21,736 bases of DNA, taken from an uncultured Campylobacter sp. Lineage in GTDB: Bacteria > Campylobacterota > Campylobacteria > Campylobacterales > Campylobacteraceae. The stretch lies in NCBI GenBank assembly GCA_900539505.1, contig UQCL01000038.1:1-21736 (forward strand), given 5' to 3'. Below the pieces are notes generated by a model, which saw nothing but the letters and a program-made list of their open reading frames with translations, was not told where the DNA came from and did not search any database. A program made the position numbers and the translations under genes. This document shows, in pieces, positions 7,406 through 15,046 of the stretch (the stretch's first letter is position 1; each line of letters starts with the position of its first letter).

Positions 7406-8013
7406 GTAAGAAAATTTTAACTACGCCGATCGGCGCCGAGGATCTAGCGGATATAAGGATCGGCGACGTGATCTACCTCACGGGGCACATCGTCACCTGT
7501 CGCGACGTGCCGCACAGACGCGTCGTGCAGGAGAGTCGCGAGCTGCCGTTAGATATAACAGGCGGCGCGATCCTGCATGCGGGACCGATCATCAGAAAAA
7601 CGGGCGAAAAAAGCTTTAAGATGGTCTCGGTCGAACCTACTACGAGTATGAGGATGGAGAAATTTGAGCGCGAATTTATCGCTAAAACGGGCGTGCGCCT
7701 CATTGTCGGCAAAGGCGGCATGGGCGAGGGTACAATGAGCGGTTGTAAGGAGTTTGGCGCGATACACTGCGTATTTCCGGCAGGCTGCGCGGTGGTGGCC
7801 GCGACGCAGGTCGAGGAGATCGAGAGTGCGGACTGGACGGAGCTTGGGATGCCTGAGACGCTGTGGAAGTGCCGCGTGAAGGAGTTTGGCCCGCTCATCG
7901 TCTCCATAGACGCGCACGGAAATAATCTTTTTGAGCAGAATAAGATTAAATTTAACGAGAAAAAGGACGCGGCGCTAGCTGAAATTTTACCACAGGTCGG
8001 GTTTATAAAGTAG
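7402..8013 (+). CDS. ttdB: L(+)-tartrate dehydratase / class I fumarase-type beta subunit
   Basis: This is the beta subunit of the same hydro-lyase, which turns L-tartrate into oxaloacetate (or hydrates fumarate, if it is a fumarase). It is 203 residues against 201 for E. coli TtdB, and many blocks agree with that protein as I recall it: KKILTTPI, GDVIYLTGHIVTCRDV, HAGPI, TTSMRMEKFEREFI, GVRLIVGKGGMG, FPAGCAVVAATQVEEIE, WTELGMPE, and CRVKEFGPLIVSID with HGNN. The ATG overlaps the ttdA stop by four bases (ATGA), which implies translational coupling and a 1:1 subunit ratio. The gene itself is intact even though ttdA is interrupted upstream. The next gene is convergent, and no clear terminator is seen. 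Confidence 0.88.
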   Translation: MSKKILTTPIGAEDLADIRIGDVIYLTGHIVTCRDVPHRRVVQESRELPLDITGGAILHAGPIIRKTGEKSFKMVSVEPTTSMRMEKFEREFIAKTGVRLIVGKGGMGEGTMSGCKEFGAIHCVFPAGCAVVAATQVEEIESADWTELGMPETLWKCRVKEFGPLIVSIDAHGNNLFEQNKIKFNEKKDAALAEILPQVGFIK

Positions 8014-8262
8014 TTAAATTTTGGCGGCTTGCGCTTTAAATTCTTACGCGTTGCCACTAAACTTTAAGGGGCTTTGGACGGATGGCGCGGGCGTAATCGA
8101 TTAATAAAACAGCCGGTAGGGCTAAGCGCGAGATTAAATTTATCTGCAAAATTTAGCTAATCGCGAGGGATAAATTTTAAAAATTTAAACCTGCAAAGCC
8201 GCTATTTTAAAGCGCCGACTAAAAGCGCGCTAATTTTGCCGAAGCTCTTTCATAAATTTAGC

Positions 8263-9432
8263 CTACGCGCTATTTTTCTGCGCAAATTTCACACTTACAT
8301 AGAGGTAGCTTGCAAGCCCTAGCGCGCCCAGTATCGCGCCCGCCTCGCCTATGTGTTCAAGCCCGAATCTCGTTGCGATCTGATGCCCTAAAAGCGCTCC
8401 GCCGCCGATGCCTACGTTATAAATCGCCGAGTAGATCGATATCGCGACATCGGTAGCATCCGGAGCCAGCGCCAAAACCCTAATCTGCAAACAAAGCCCA
8501 AAGCCAAAAATTCCCACTCCCCAGACGAAAGCTGCAAGCAGCAGCGCTACGTCATTTGCGACAAAAACCTTTAGCGTCAGCGCCGAGGCTAGGATAAAGA
8601 GGATTGAGCAGATCAAAAAGGCGTTTGGAAAATGGCGATAAAGCTTTGAAAAAAGCACGCTTGCGGCGATTCCCGAAGCGCCGAATGCAAGCAGAACGTA
8701 GGTTACGAAGTGATCGCCCGCAGGGTTAAATTTCGCCACGAAGGGCTCGACGTAGCTGTAGGTCGTAAAATGCGCGCCTACGATCAAAAGCGTCAGCAGA
8801 TACAAAGCAAGCAGCATCGGGCGCCTTGCTAGCATAGGCAGGCTCGCAAGAGAACCTGCGCGCCTGCTTGGCAAAAACGGTAAAATTTTCCAAAGAAACA
8901 GTGCCTCCGCCGCCGCAAGCGCGCCGATCGCAAAAAACGTAATTCTCCAGCCGAAAAGCTCGCCGACCACGCGCCCCAAAGGAAGCCCCAAAACCATGGC
9001 TAGCGATGTCCCAAGAGCCAGCATGCCGATAGCCTGCGAGCCTTTATTTATCGGCGCTAGGCGCACGACGAGCGATGAGGTGATCGACCAAAAGATCGCG
9101 TGCGAAATCGCGATACCGAGTCGCGCGATTACCAAAACGGCAAAATTCCACGCAATAGCGGCCAGGATGTGGCTTAGCGTAAATAGCACGAAAAGCCGCA
9201 AAAGCAGTCTCTTGCGCTCAAGCTTTGAGGTTAGCAGCATTAGCGGCAGCGAAAGGATACTCACCGCCCACGCGTAGATCGTGATGATTAGCCCCGTGCT
9301 CGTAACGTCCATGCTAAAATCCGCCGCGATGTCGCTTAGCAGGGCCACGGGGATAAATTCAGTCGTGTTAAAAATAAAGGCGGCAAACGCTAACGCGATA
9401 ACTCTCGTGTAAGCGATTTTATGGACGTTCAT
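8263..9432 (-). CDS. sotB: MFS exporter of the SotB (sugar efflux) type
   Basis: This is a 12-helix inner-membrane proton-driven exporter. It aligns well with E. coli SotB/YdeA, recalled from family knowledge: AAFIFNTTEFIPVALLSDIA near residues 17-36, TIYAWAVSILSLPLMLLTSKLERKR, ISHAIFWSITSSLVVRLAP, AMVLGLPLGRVVGELFGWR and VLALAPDATDVAISIYSAIYN. It is 389 residues, a normal length. In E. coli SotB exports arabinose and some thiogalactosides, but the natural substrate here cannot be read from sequence. The gene stands alone, convergent with the ttd genes. The ATG is preceded on its strand by the modest purine run AAAGAGAAAA. Confidence 0.85.
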   Translation of the reverse strand: MNVHKIAYTRVIALAFAAFIFNTTEFIPVALLSDIAADFSMDVTSTGLIITIYAWAVSILSLPLMLLTSKLERKRLLLRLFVLFTLSHILAAIAWNFAVLVIARLGIAISHAIFWSITSSLVVRLAPINKGSQAIGMLALGTSLAMVLGLPLGRVVGELFGWRITFFAIGALAAAEALFLWKILPFLPSRRAGSLASLPMLARRPMLLALYLLTLLIVGAHFTTYSYVEPFVAKFNPAGDHFVTYVLLAFGASGIAASVLFSKLYRHFPNAFLICSILFILASALTLKVFVANDVALLLAAFVWGVGIFGFGLCLQIRVLALAPDATDVAISIYSAIYNVGIGGGALLGHQIATRFGLEHIGEAGAILGALGLASYLYVSVKFAQKNSA

Positions 9433-9573
9433 CGGTTTTCTCTTTCTAGCTTTTAAATTTAGACTTTAAGTTTAGCGCATTTAGCGGTTTTTAGCTTTTC
9501 GAGTTCTGCTTGAAATTTTAAAATTTTAAAATTCCGCGCCGTATATACGTGCTGCGTTTCGTGCTAAATCTAA

Positions 9574-9604
9574 GCGGAGGATTATAGCTAAATTTATCCT
9601 CCGC
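9574..9604. repeat. Perfect 9-bp inverted repeat
   Basis: GCGGAGGAT (9574-9582) and ATCCTCCGC (9596-9604) are exact reverse complements around a 13-base AT-rich loop. No T-run follows on either strand, so it does not look like a standard terminator. It lies 142 bases upstream of the sotB start, beyond the usual core promoter region. It may be an operator or part of a structured RNA. Confidence 0.6.
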
Positions 9605-10181
9605 GTAGATTGCGGAAATAGAATTTACGCTCAAAACGCAAAGTCGCGTGTGGTAAAATTCACACAGCGAGCGATCGATGAAAATTTAAAATGAAATGCG
9701 CTGCGCTCGGCAGGAGGCAGTAAAATTCCTTATATTTGGCAGAATGTGCTGAAATTTTATATACCGCGATGTCGCAAGTCATAAATAAAATTTCGCTACG
9801 TTGAGTTTGGATGCGTATAGCGTTTGAGGCTTTGTAGTGGCTAAATTTTATTATCCAGTCTTGTTGCGATATGAGGTTTTTTCATCTTGTGGCAAGTGCA
9901 TTTTTAAATTTCTTAATTTTCGCGCATTCCCGTCATTTGATATTTGGGTTAGAATTTCAAGTCAGACGGCTAAATTTACATTAATTTCTACCCGCTGCTT
10001 GCGATCTGCGCTTAAAGTATGCAAAAATTTATTTTCAAAGCGGCGAAAGACCCCGTTTCAAATCGTCCGCAATGCTCGTCTAAAACTGCCAGCAGATCGC
10101 GCTTGTAGCCCGCCTACTGTGATAAAGCTTTAGAATTTTATTCGGTTTGCGAAGCATTTAAATTTTTAAGCAATAAATATG

Positions 10182-10187
10182 TAAAAT
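10182..10187 (+). promoter_or_regulatory. Candidate -10 box of the nifJ promoter
   Basis: TAAAAT preceded by G stands 33 bases before the chosen nifJ start, in an AT-rich region with the phased A/T runs that replace the -35 in Campylobacter. Several similar hexamers occur nearby, so the choice is tentative. Confidence 0.4.
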
Positions 10188-10220
10188 TAGTGAAATTTGA
10201 TAATTCCAAAGGAACTAAAA

Positions 10221-13200
10221 ATGGCAAAAGTTATGAAAACGATGGACGGAAACGAGGCGGCGGCTTACGTCTCATACGCCTTTACCGAGGTCGCGGGCAT
10301 CTATCCGATCACGCCTAGCTCGCCTATGGCGGATTACACCGATATTTGGGCTTCGCAGGGCAAGAAAAACCTCTTCGGCATGCCCGTTAAGGTAGTCGAG
10401 ATGCAAAGCGAAGGCGGCGCGGCGGGCACCGTGCACGGCTCACTCCAAGCGGGCGCGCTTACGACGACGTACACCGCATCGCAGGGGCTTTTGCTAAAAA
10501 TCCCAAATATGTACAAGATCGCAGGCCAGATGCTTCCGGGCGTCATTCACGTCGCGGCGCGCGCGCTTGCGGCGCAGGCTCTTTCAATTTTCGGCGATCA
10601 TCAAGACGTCTACGCCTGTCGCCAAAGCGGCTTTGCGATGCTTGCAAGCGACAGCGTGCAGGAGGTGATGGATCTGGGCGGTATCGCGCATCTTGCGGCG
10701 ATTAAGGGGCGAGTGCCGTTTTTGCACTTTTTTGACGGATTTCGCACGAGCCATGAAATTCAAAAGATCGAAGTGATGGACTATGCCGAGTTTGATCGCT
10801 TGCTCGATCGCGAGGCCGTGCGTAAATTTAGAGAGAACGCGCTAAATTCCGAACATCCTAAAACTCGCGGCACGGCGCAAAACGACGACGTATATTTTCA
10901 GACGCGCGAGCTAACGAATAAATTTTACGACGCGCTTCCGGACATTGTCGCGGAGTATATGAGCGAAATTTCAAAGATCACGGGGCGGTCGTACGCGCCT
11001 TTCGTTTATTACGGCGCAAGCGAGCCGCAGCGCGTGATCGTCGCGATGGGCTCGGTCAATCAAGCCCTTGAAGAGGTGGTCGATCATCTAAACGCGAAGG
11101 GCGAGAAGGTAGGCGTGCTAAAAGTACACCTCTACAGGCCTTTTAGCCTCAAATATCTCTTCGCTGCGATGCCTAAAAGCGTTAAAAAGATCGCCGTGCT
11201 CGACCGCACGAAGGAGCCGGGCAGCCTCGGCGAGCCGCTGTATCTGGACATAAAAGCCGCATTTTACGGGCGCGAGGACGCTCCGCTCATCGTGGGCGGT
11301 AGGTATGGGCTAAGCTCTAAAGACGTTGATCCAGCGCAGCTAATCGCCGTGTATGAAAATTTAAAGGCGGACGAGCCTAGAAACGGCTTTACGATCGGCA
11401 TCGACGACGACGTGACACATCTATCTCTACCCGTGGGAGATAAAATTTCGCTCGGCTACGAGGATGAGACCGAGTGCTTATTTTACGGTCTGGGCGCGGA
11501 CGGCACCGTGGGCGCGAATAAAAATTCCGTCAAAATCATCGGCGATAAAACAGATCTTTATGCGCAGGCGTATTTCGCCTACGACAGCAAAAAATCCGGC
11601 GGCTACACGCGCTCGCACCTGCGCTTCGGCAAAAGGCCGATCCGCTCGACTTATCTCGTCTCAAATCCGCATTTCGTCGCCTGCTCGGTCGCTGCGTATC
11701 TGGATATCTACGACGTCATCGGGGGCATCCGCGAAGGAGGGACCTTTCTTTTAAATTCTATCTGGGATGCCGAGCAGACGGCGGCAAAGCTTCCGAATAA
11801 GGTCAAAAAAATTCTAGCTGCCAGACGGGTAAAATTTTACATTCTAAACGCCACCAAGCTAGCACGCGATATAGGACTCGGAGGCCGCACCAATACGATC
11901 ATGCAATCGGCGTTTTTCAAGCTTAGCGGCATCATTCCGTTTGAGCAGGCGCAAAGCTATATGAAGGAATACGCCAAGAAAACCTACGCCAAAAAGGGCG
12001 AGGCGGTCGTGGCGATGAACTGCGACGCGATAGATAGGGGCGCGGACGCCTTGGTACAGGTAGCGGTCGATCCTGCGTGGGCAAATTTAAAAGATGACGT
12101 AGCGGGCGCGGACGATAAATACAAGGGCGACGAATTTATAGAAAAGATCGTAAAACCGATGAACGCAGCGCGCGGCGATAGCTTGCCGGTCTCGGCGTTT
12201 TTGGGGCACGAGGACGGCGGGTTTGACGCGGGCACGACGCGATTTGAAAAACGCGGCGTGGGTGTCACGGTGCCTAAATGGATCGAGCAAAACTGCATCC
12301 AGTGCAACCAGTGCGCCTTCGTCTGTCCGCACGCCGTAATCAGAGCATTTTTACTAGACGAAAAGGACGAAGCCGCCGCGCCGTTAAATTTAAAAGATCA
12401 CCTACTAGAAGCCAAGGGCAAGGAGCTGAAGGGGCTAAAATATAAGATCCAAGTAAGCCCGCTTGATTGCACGGGCTGCGCGCTTTGCGCCGAAAACTGC
12501 CCGAGCAAGGAAAAATCGCTCGTCATGGTGCCGCTTGAAGAAGAACTCGCAAAAGGCGAGCAAGAAAGCGCAGACTTTTTATTCGAGCACGTAAGATACA
12601 AAGACGATTTGATGGACAGATCAAGCGTCAAGGGCGTGGGTTTTGCGCGCCCGTATTTTGAATTTCACGGCGCATGTCCGGGATGTGGCGAGACGCCGTA
12701 CATCACGCTGATCACGCGACTTTTCGGCGATCATATGATTGTAGCCAACGCCACGGGCTGTAGCTCGATCTACGGCGGATCCGCGCCTTCGATGCCGTAC
12801 CGCAAGGACGAGAACGGCCGCGGCGTCGCGTGGGCGAACTCACTTTTTGAGGATAACGCCGAGTTTGGGCTGGGAATGAAGATCGCAAGCGAGACGCTGC
12901 GCCATAAGATCGAGGATCTGATGCTAGGCTCGCTCTCAAGCGTGCCAAACGCGCTAAAGGCGCTTTATCACGACTGGATCGAAAACAGAGACGATACGCT
13001 AAAATCCGCTCAGATCAGAGATAGGCTGGTGCCGCTGCTAGAGCAAAGCTTAGACGCGCCGGGGGTTCGTGAAATTTTAGAACTGAAGCAGTATCTAAAC
13101 AAAAAATCGCAGTGGATTATCGGCGGCGACGGCTGGGCCTACGACATCGGCTACGGTGGGCTCGATCACGTGCTGGCTACCGGCGAGGACGTAAACGTGC

Positions 13201-13802
13201 TGGTGCTGGATACGGAGGTTTACTCAAACACGGGCGGACAGAGCTCTAAAGCTAGCCGCCGCGGTTCTATCGCGCAGTTTACCGCAGGCGGCAAGGCGGT
13301 GCAGAAAAAAGACCTCGGCCAGATCGCAATGACCTACGGCAACATCTTCGTCGCGCAGGTAAATTCCAATGCAAACCAAGCCGCGACGCTAAAAGCGATC
13401 ATGGCGGCAGAGGCTTACCCTGGACCTAGCCTTATCATCGCGTATTCGCCGTGTATCGCGCACGGCATCAAAGGCGGCATGGGCAGCTCGGGCGATCAAG
13501 CCGAGCTTGCGAGCAAATGCGGCTATTGGCCGACCTACACCTTCGATCCGCGGCTTGCGGCGGAGGGTAAAAATCCGCTTAAAATTTCATCAAAAGAGCC
13601 GGACTGGAGTCTTTATGAGGAATTTTTGCTAAACGAAGTGCGCTACAACGCGCTTAAAAAGATCGATCCCGAGCACGCGCAGGAACTGTACGAGGCAAAC
13701 AAAGCCGACGCGATGAGGCGCTACCGCCAGCTTAAACGGCTTGCGAATGCCGATTTCGGCGATGAGATTGCCTCTGCGGGCGCCGCGAGCGAGAATGCTT
13801 AA
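10221..13802 (+). CDS. nifJ: Pyruvate:flavodoxin (ferredoxin) oxidoreductase
   Basis: This homodimeric cytoplasmic enzyme oxidises pyruvate with CoA to acetyl-CoA and CO2 and passes electrons to flavodoxin or ferredoxin. Domain order is the classical one: an N-terminal pyrimidine-binding TPP domain with YPITPSSPMADYTD from residue 28, the CoA/gamma domain with RTKEPG and GRYGLSSKD, and a two-cluster ferredoxin domain with CxxCxxCxxxCP at Cys692-702 and Cys750-760. The C-terminal TPP domain has Cys819 and Cys822 for the proximal cluster, ANATGCSSIYGG, and GGDGWAYDIGYGG followed by YSNTGGQ. It has 1193 residues, as expected for the family. An upstream in-frame TTG at 10197 exists, but AAGGA at 10209-10213 sits seven bases before ATG 10221, and family members begin close to this methionine. 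Flavodoxin lies 2.5 kb downstream. Confidence 0.96.
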   Translation: MAKVMKTMDGNEAAAYVSYAFTEVAGIYPITPSSPMADYTDIWASQGKKNLFGMPVKVVEMQSEGGAAGTVHGSLQAGALTTTYTASQGLLLKIPNMYKIAGQMLPGVIHVAARALAAQALSIFGDHQDVYACRQSGFAMLASDSVQEVMDLGGIAHLAAIKGRVPFLHFFDGFRTSHEIQKIEVMDYAEFDRLLDREAVRKFRENALNSEHPKTRGTAQNDDVYFQTRELTNKFYDALPDIVAEYMSEISKITGRSYAPFVYYGASEPQRVIVAMGSVNQALEEVVDHLNAKGEKVGVLKVHLYRPFSLKYLFAAMPKSVKKIAVLDRTKEPGSLGEPLYLDIKAAFYGREDAPLIVGGRYGLSSKDVDPAQLIAVYENLKADEPRNGFTIGIDDDVTHLSLPVGDKISLGYEDETECLFYGLGADGTVGANKNSVKIIGDKTDLYAQAYFAYDSKKSGGYTRSHLRFGKRPIRSTYLVSNPHFVACSVAAYLDIYDVIGGIREGGTFLLNSIWDAEQTAAKLPNKVKKILAARRVKFYILNATKLARDIGLGGRTNTIMQSAFFKLSGIIPFEQAQSYMKEYAKKTYAKKGEAVVAMNCDAIDRGADALVQVAVDPAWANLKDDVAGADDKYKGDEFIEKIVKPMNAARGDSLPVSAFLGHEDGGFDAGTTRFEKRGVGVTVPKWIEQNCIQCNQCAFVCPHAVIRAFLLDEKDEAAAPLNLKDHLLEAKGKELKGLKYKIQVSPLDCTGCALCAENCPSKEKSLVMVPLEEELAKGEQESADFLFEHVRYKDDLMDRSSVKGVGFARPYFEFHGACPGCGETPYITLITRLFGDHMIVANATGCSSIYGGSAPSMPYRKDENGRGVAWANSLFEDNAEFGLGMKIASETLRHKIEDLMLGSLSSVPNALKALYHDWIENRDDTLKSAQIRDRLVPLLEQSLDAPGVREILELKQYLNKKSQWIIGGDGWAYDIGYGGLDHVLATGEDVNVLVLDTEVYSNTGGQSSKASRRGSIAQFTAGGKAVQKKDLGQIAMTYGNIFVAQVNSNANQAATLKAIMAAEAYPGPSLIIAYSPCIAHGIKGGMGSSGDQAELASKCGYWPTYTFDPRLAAEGKNPLKISSKEPDWSLYEEFLLNEVRYNALKKIDPEHAQELYEANKADAMRRYRQLKRLANADFGDEIASAGAASENA

Positions 13803-13912
13803 GCTTTACGGTTATTTGTTGAAATTCCGGCTCTGCGAATTTTGCAATCTGGAATTTTATTAAATTTCGCGGAACTACATAAAATTCCGTATAAATTTTA
13901 AAAGAGAAATCC

Positions 13913-14605
13913 ATGAAAAAAATCGGATTAATCGGCGGCATGAGTTACGAATCTACGATTACCTATTATGATGGGATCAATCGCAAAATTAACGAGCGTC
14001 TAGGCGGGCTAAGTAGCGGCGAAATTCTGCTAAGTAGTCTAAATTTCGACGAAATCGAGCAGTGTCAAAGAGATAATGAGTGGGGCAAGGCGGGCAAAAT
14101 TTTAGCTAGCCACGCGCGGATTTTGCAAAGCGGCGGCGCGGATTATATTTTTCTTTGCACCAATACGATGCATAAGTGCTACGAGGCGATAAAAGCCGCT
14201 ATATCCGTGCCCTTCGTGCATATCGCGGACGCCACGTTAAGTGAGCTGCGAAAACGTGGCGTGCAAAAAGTAGGGCTGCTCGGCACGATCTACACGATGA
14301 CGCAGGATTTTTACAAACAGCGCTTGATAGAGGGCGGCGTGGAGGTGCTCGTACCGAATGCGGACGAAATGGAAGCGGTAAACGAAGTAATTTTTAATGA
14401 GCTTTGCTTTGGTAAAATTTTACCACATTCCAAGAAGAAATTTTTACGGATTATTGAAGGACTTAGGGCTCGCGGCGCGCAGGGCGTGATACTGGGCTGC
14501 ACGGAGATCGGGCTGCTCGTATCGCAAGCAGATACCGCCGCGTGGCTATTTGATACTACGCAGATCCACATCGATGCGGCAGTAAGTCTAGCTTTAAGCG
14601 AGTAA
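13913..14605 (+). CDS. Aspartate/glutamate-family amino-acid racemase (YgeA/RacX-like)
   Basis: This is a cofactor-independent racemase of the Asp/Glu/hydantoin superfamily, in which two active-site residues act as acid and base. The signatures are IGLIGGMSYEST at residues 4-15, LCTNTMHK with Cys82, and LGCTEIGLL with Cys196. Both catalytic cysteines are thus present, consistent with a true two-way racemase. Its 230 residues match YgeA-type members. The amino-acid substrate (aspartate, glutamate or broader) is not decidable from sequence. It begins 110 bases after nifJ with a weak ribosome site (AAGAGA) and a possible TATAAA at 13890. A hairpin follows its stop, so it is probably transcribed alone or by read-through from nifJ. 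Confidence 0.85.
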   Translation: MKKIGLIGGMSYESTITYYDGINRKINERLGGLSSGEILLSSLNFDEIEQCQRDNEWGKAGKILASHARILQSGGADYIFLCTNTMHKCYEAIKAAISVPFVHIADATLSELRKRGVQKVGLLGTIYTMTQDFYKQRLIEGGVEVLVPNADEMEAVNEVIFNELCFGKILPHSKKKFLRIIEGLRARGAQGVILGCTEIGLLVSQADTAAWLFDTTQIHIDAAVSLALSE

Positions 14606-14612
14606 ATACAAA

Positions 14613-14652
14613 TATAAGCCGGCAAAATTCCAGCTTATAATTTCAAATTTTT
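14613..14652 (+). terminator. Possible terminator after the amino-acid racemase
   Basis: TATAAGC (14613-14619) pairs with GCTTATA (14633-14639), and GG at 14621-14622 can pair with CC at 14630-14631 inside after one mismatch. The hairpin starts 8 bases after the stop codon. The following AATTTCAAATTTTTA is T-rich but interrupted. The stem is AT-rich and only moderately stable. Confidence 0.45.
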
Positions 14653-14687
14653 ATATACATTATCAGTTAAATTTAATCTTTCTCTGT

Positions 14688-14693
14688 TATAAT
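14688..14693 (+). promoter_or_regulatory. -10 box of the promoter for the DUF2325 / hypothetical / fldA group
   Basis: A perfect TATAAT lies 29 bases before the DUF2325 start, in AT-rich DNA right after the racemase hairpin. The three genes that follow are tightly packed, so this is probably the promoter that also expresses flavodoxin. Confidence 0.65.
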
Positions 14694-14722
14694 AACAACT
14701 ATCAATCATAAAAGGGGATGAA

Positions 14723-15046
14723 ATGAACGTTTTAGTTATAGGAGCAGATGAAATTACGCCCATTAAGGCGGTTTTAAAAGACCTTGGCGCGAGCAATATC
14801 GAGCACTGGGATGCACGAAACGAAAATCGCGTAAATCGTAAGCCGATCCCGCAAGATACCGAGTGTGTCGTGATGCTTACGAGCTTTTTAAACCACAACA
14901 CGATGAAAAAAATCAAAGGCGAAGTAAAAAAGCGCAAAATCCCGCTCGTATGCGCTAAAAGAAGCGTCAGCTGCGTATTTTGCGAATACTGTAAGGTTTT
15001 TAATTTAAATCAAGAATTCGGTTGCAGACCTTGCGAAGATGATTAA
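14723..15046 (+). CDS. DUF2325 family protein with a cysteine-rich tail
   Basis: This is a 107-residue cytoplasmic protein of unknown function. The N-terminal part fits DUF2325: MNVLVIGADEITP, LGASNIEHWDAR, then IPQDTECVVMLTSFLNHNT and KKRKIPLVCAKRS. The last third adds Cys77, Cys84, Cys87, Cys90, Cys101 and Cys104, written as SCVFCEYC and GCRPC. CxxCxxC followed by CxxC could bind zinc or an iron-sulfur cluster, but that is inference. The ATG has AAAGGGG at 14711-14717. The stop overlaps the next start by eight bases, and flavodoxin is the third gene of the group, which hints at a redox-related role. Confidence 0.8.
   Translation: MNVLVIGADEITPIKAVLKDLGASNIEHWDARNENRVNRKPIPQDTECVVMLTSFLNHNTMKKIKGEVKKRKIPLVCAKRSVSCVFCEYCKVFNLNQEFGCRPCEDD

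Larger units (their letters stand above)
9433..10220. other. 788-base intergenic stretch between sotB and nifJ
   Basis: I see no convincing gene on either strand. An open frame at 9837-10133 encodes a 98-residue sequence without family resemblance, ribosome site or gene-like composition. The stretch contains a strong inverted repeat at 9574-9604, a weaker one at 9648-9665 (GTGTG and CACAC), the palindrome CGTATATACG at 9540-9549 and a candidate nifJ promoter at its right end. Many AAATTT words are scattered through it. It could hold a small RNA or decayed gene remnants, but nothing shows this directly. Confidence 0.5.

Noticed and set aside
7473..8057. Long open frame on the minus strand opposite ttdB
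   Set aside because: It is the shadow of a strongly conserved gene in GC-rich DNA. Its product is rich in Ser, Pro and Thr with no family resemblance or ribosome site.
8094..8103. Palindrome TAATCGATTA between ttdB and sotB as an operator
   Set aside because: It lies between two convergent genes where no promoter is expected, and 10-base AT-rich palindromes are common here.
9837..10133. Open frame of 98 codons before nifJ
   Set aside because: It has no ribosome site, an odd composition for this genome and no resemblance to a known family.
10197..10220. TTG at 10197 as the nifJ start
   Set aside because: It has no ribosome site, while ATG 10221 has AAGGA seven bases upstream and fits where family members begin.
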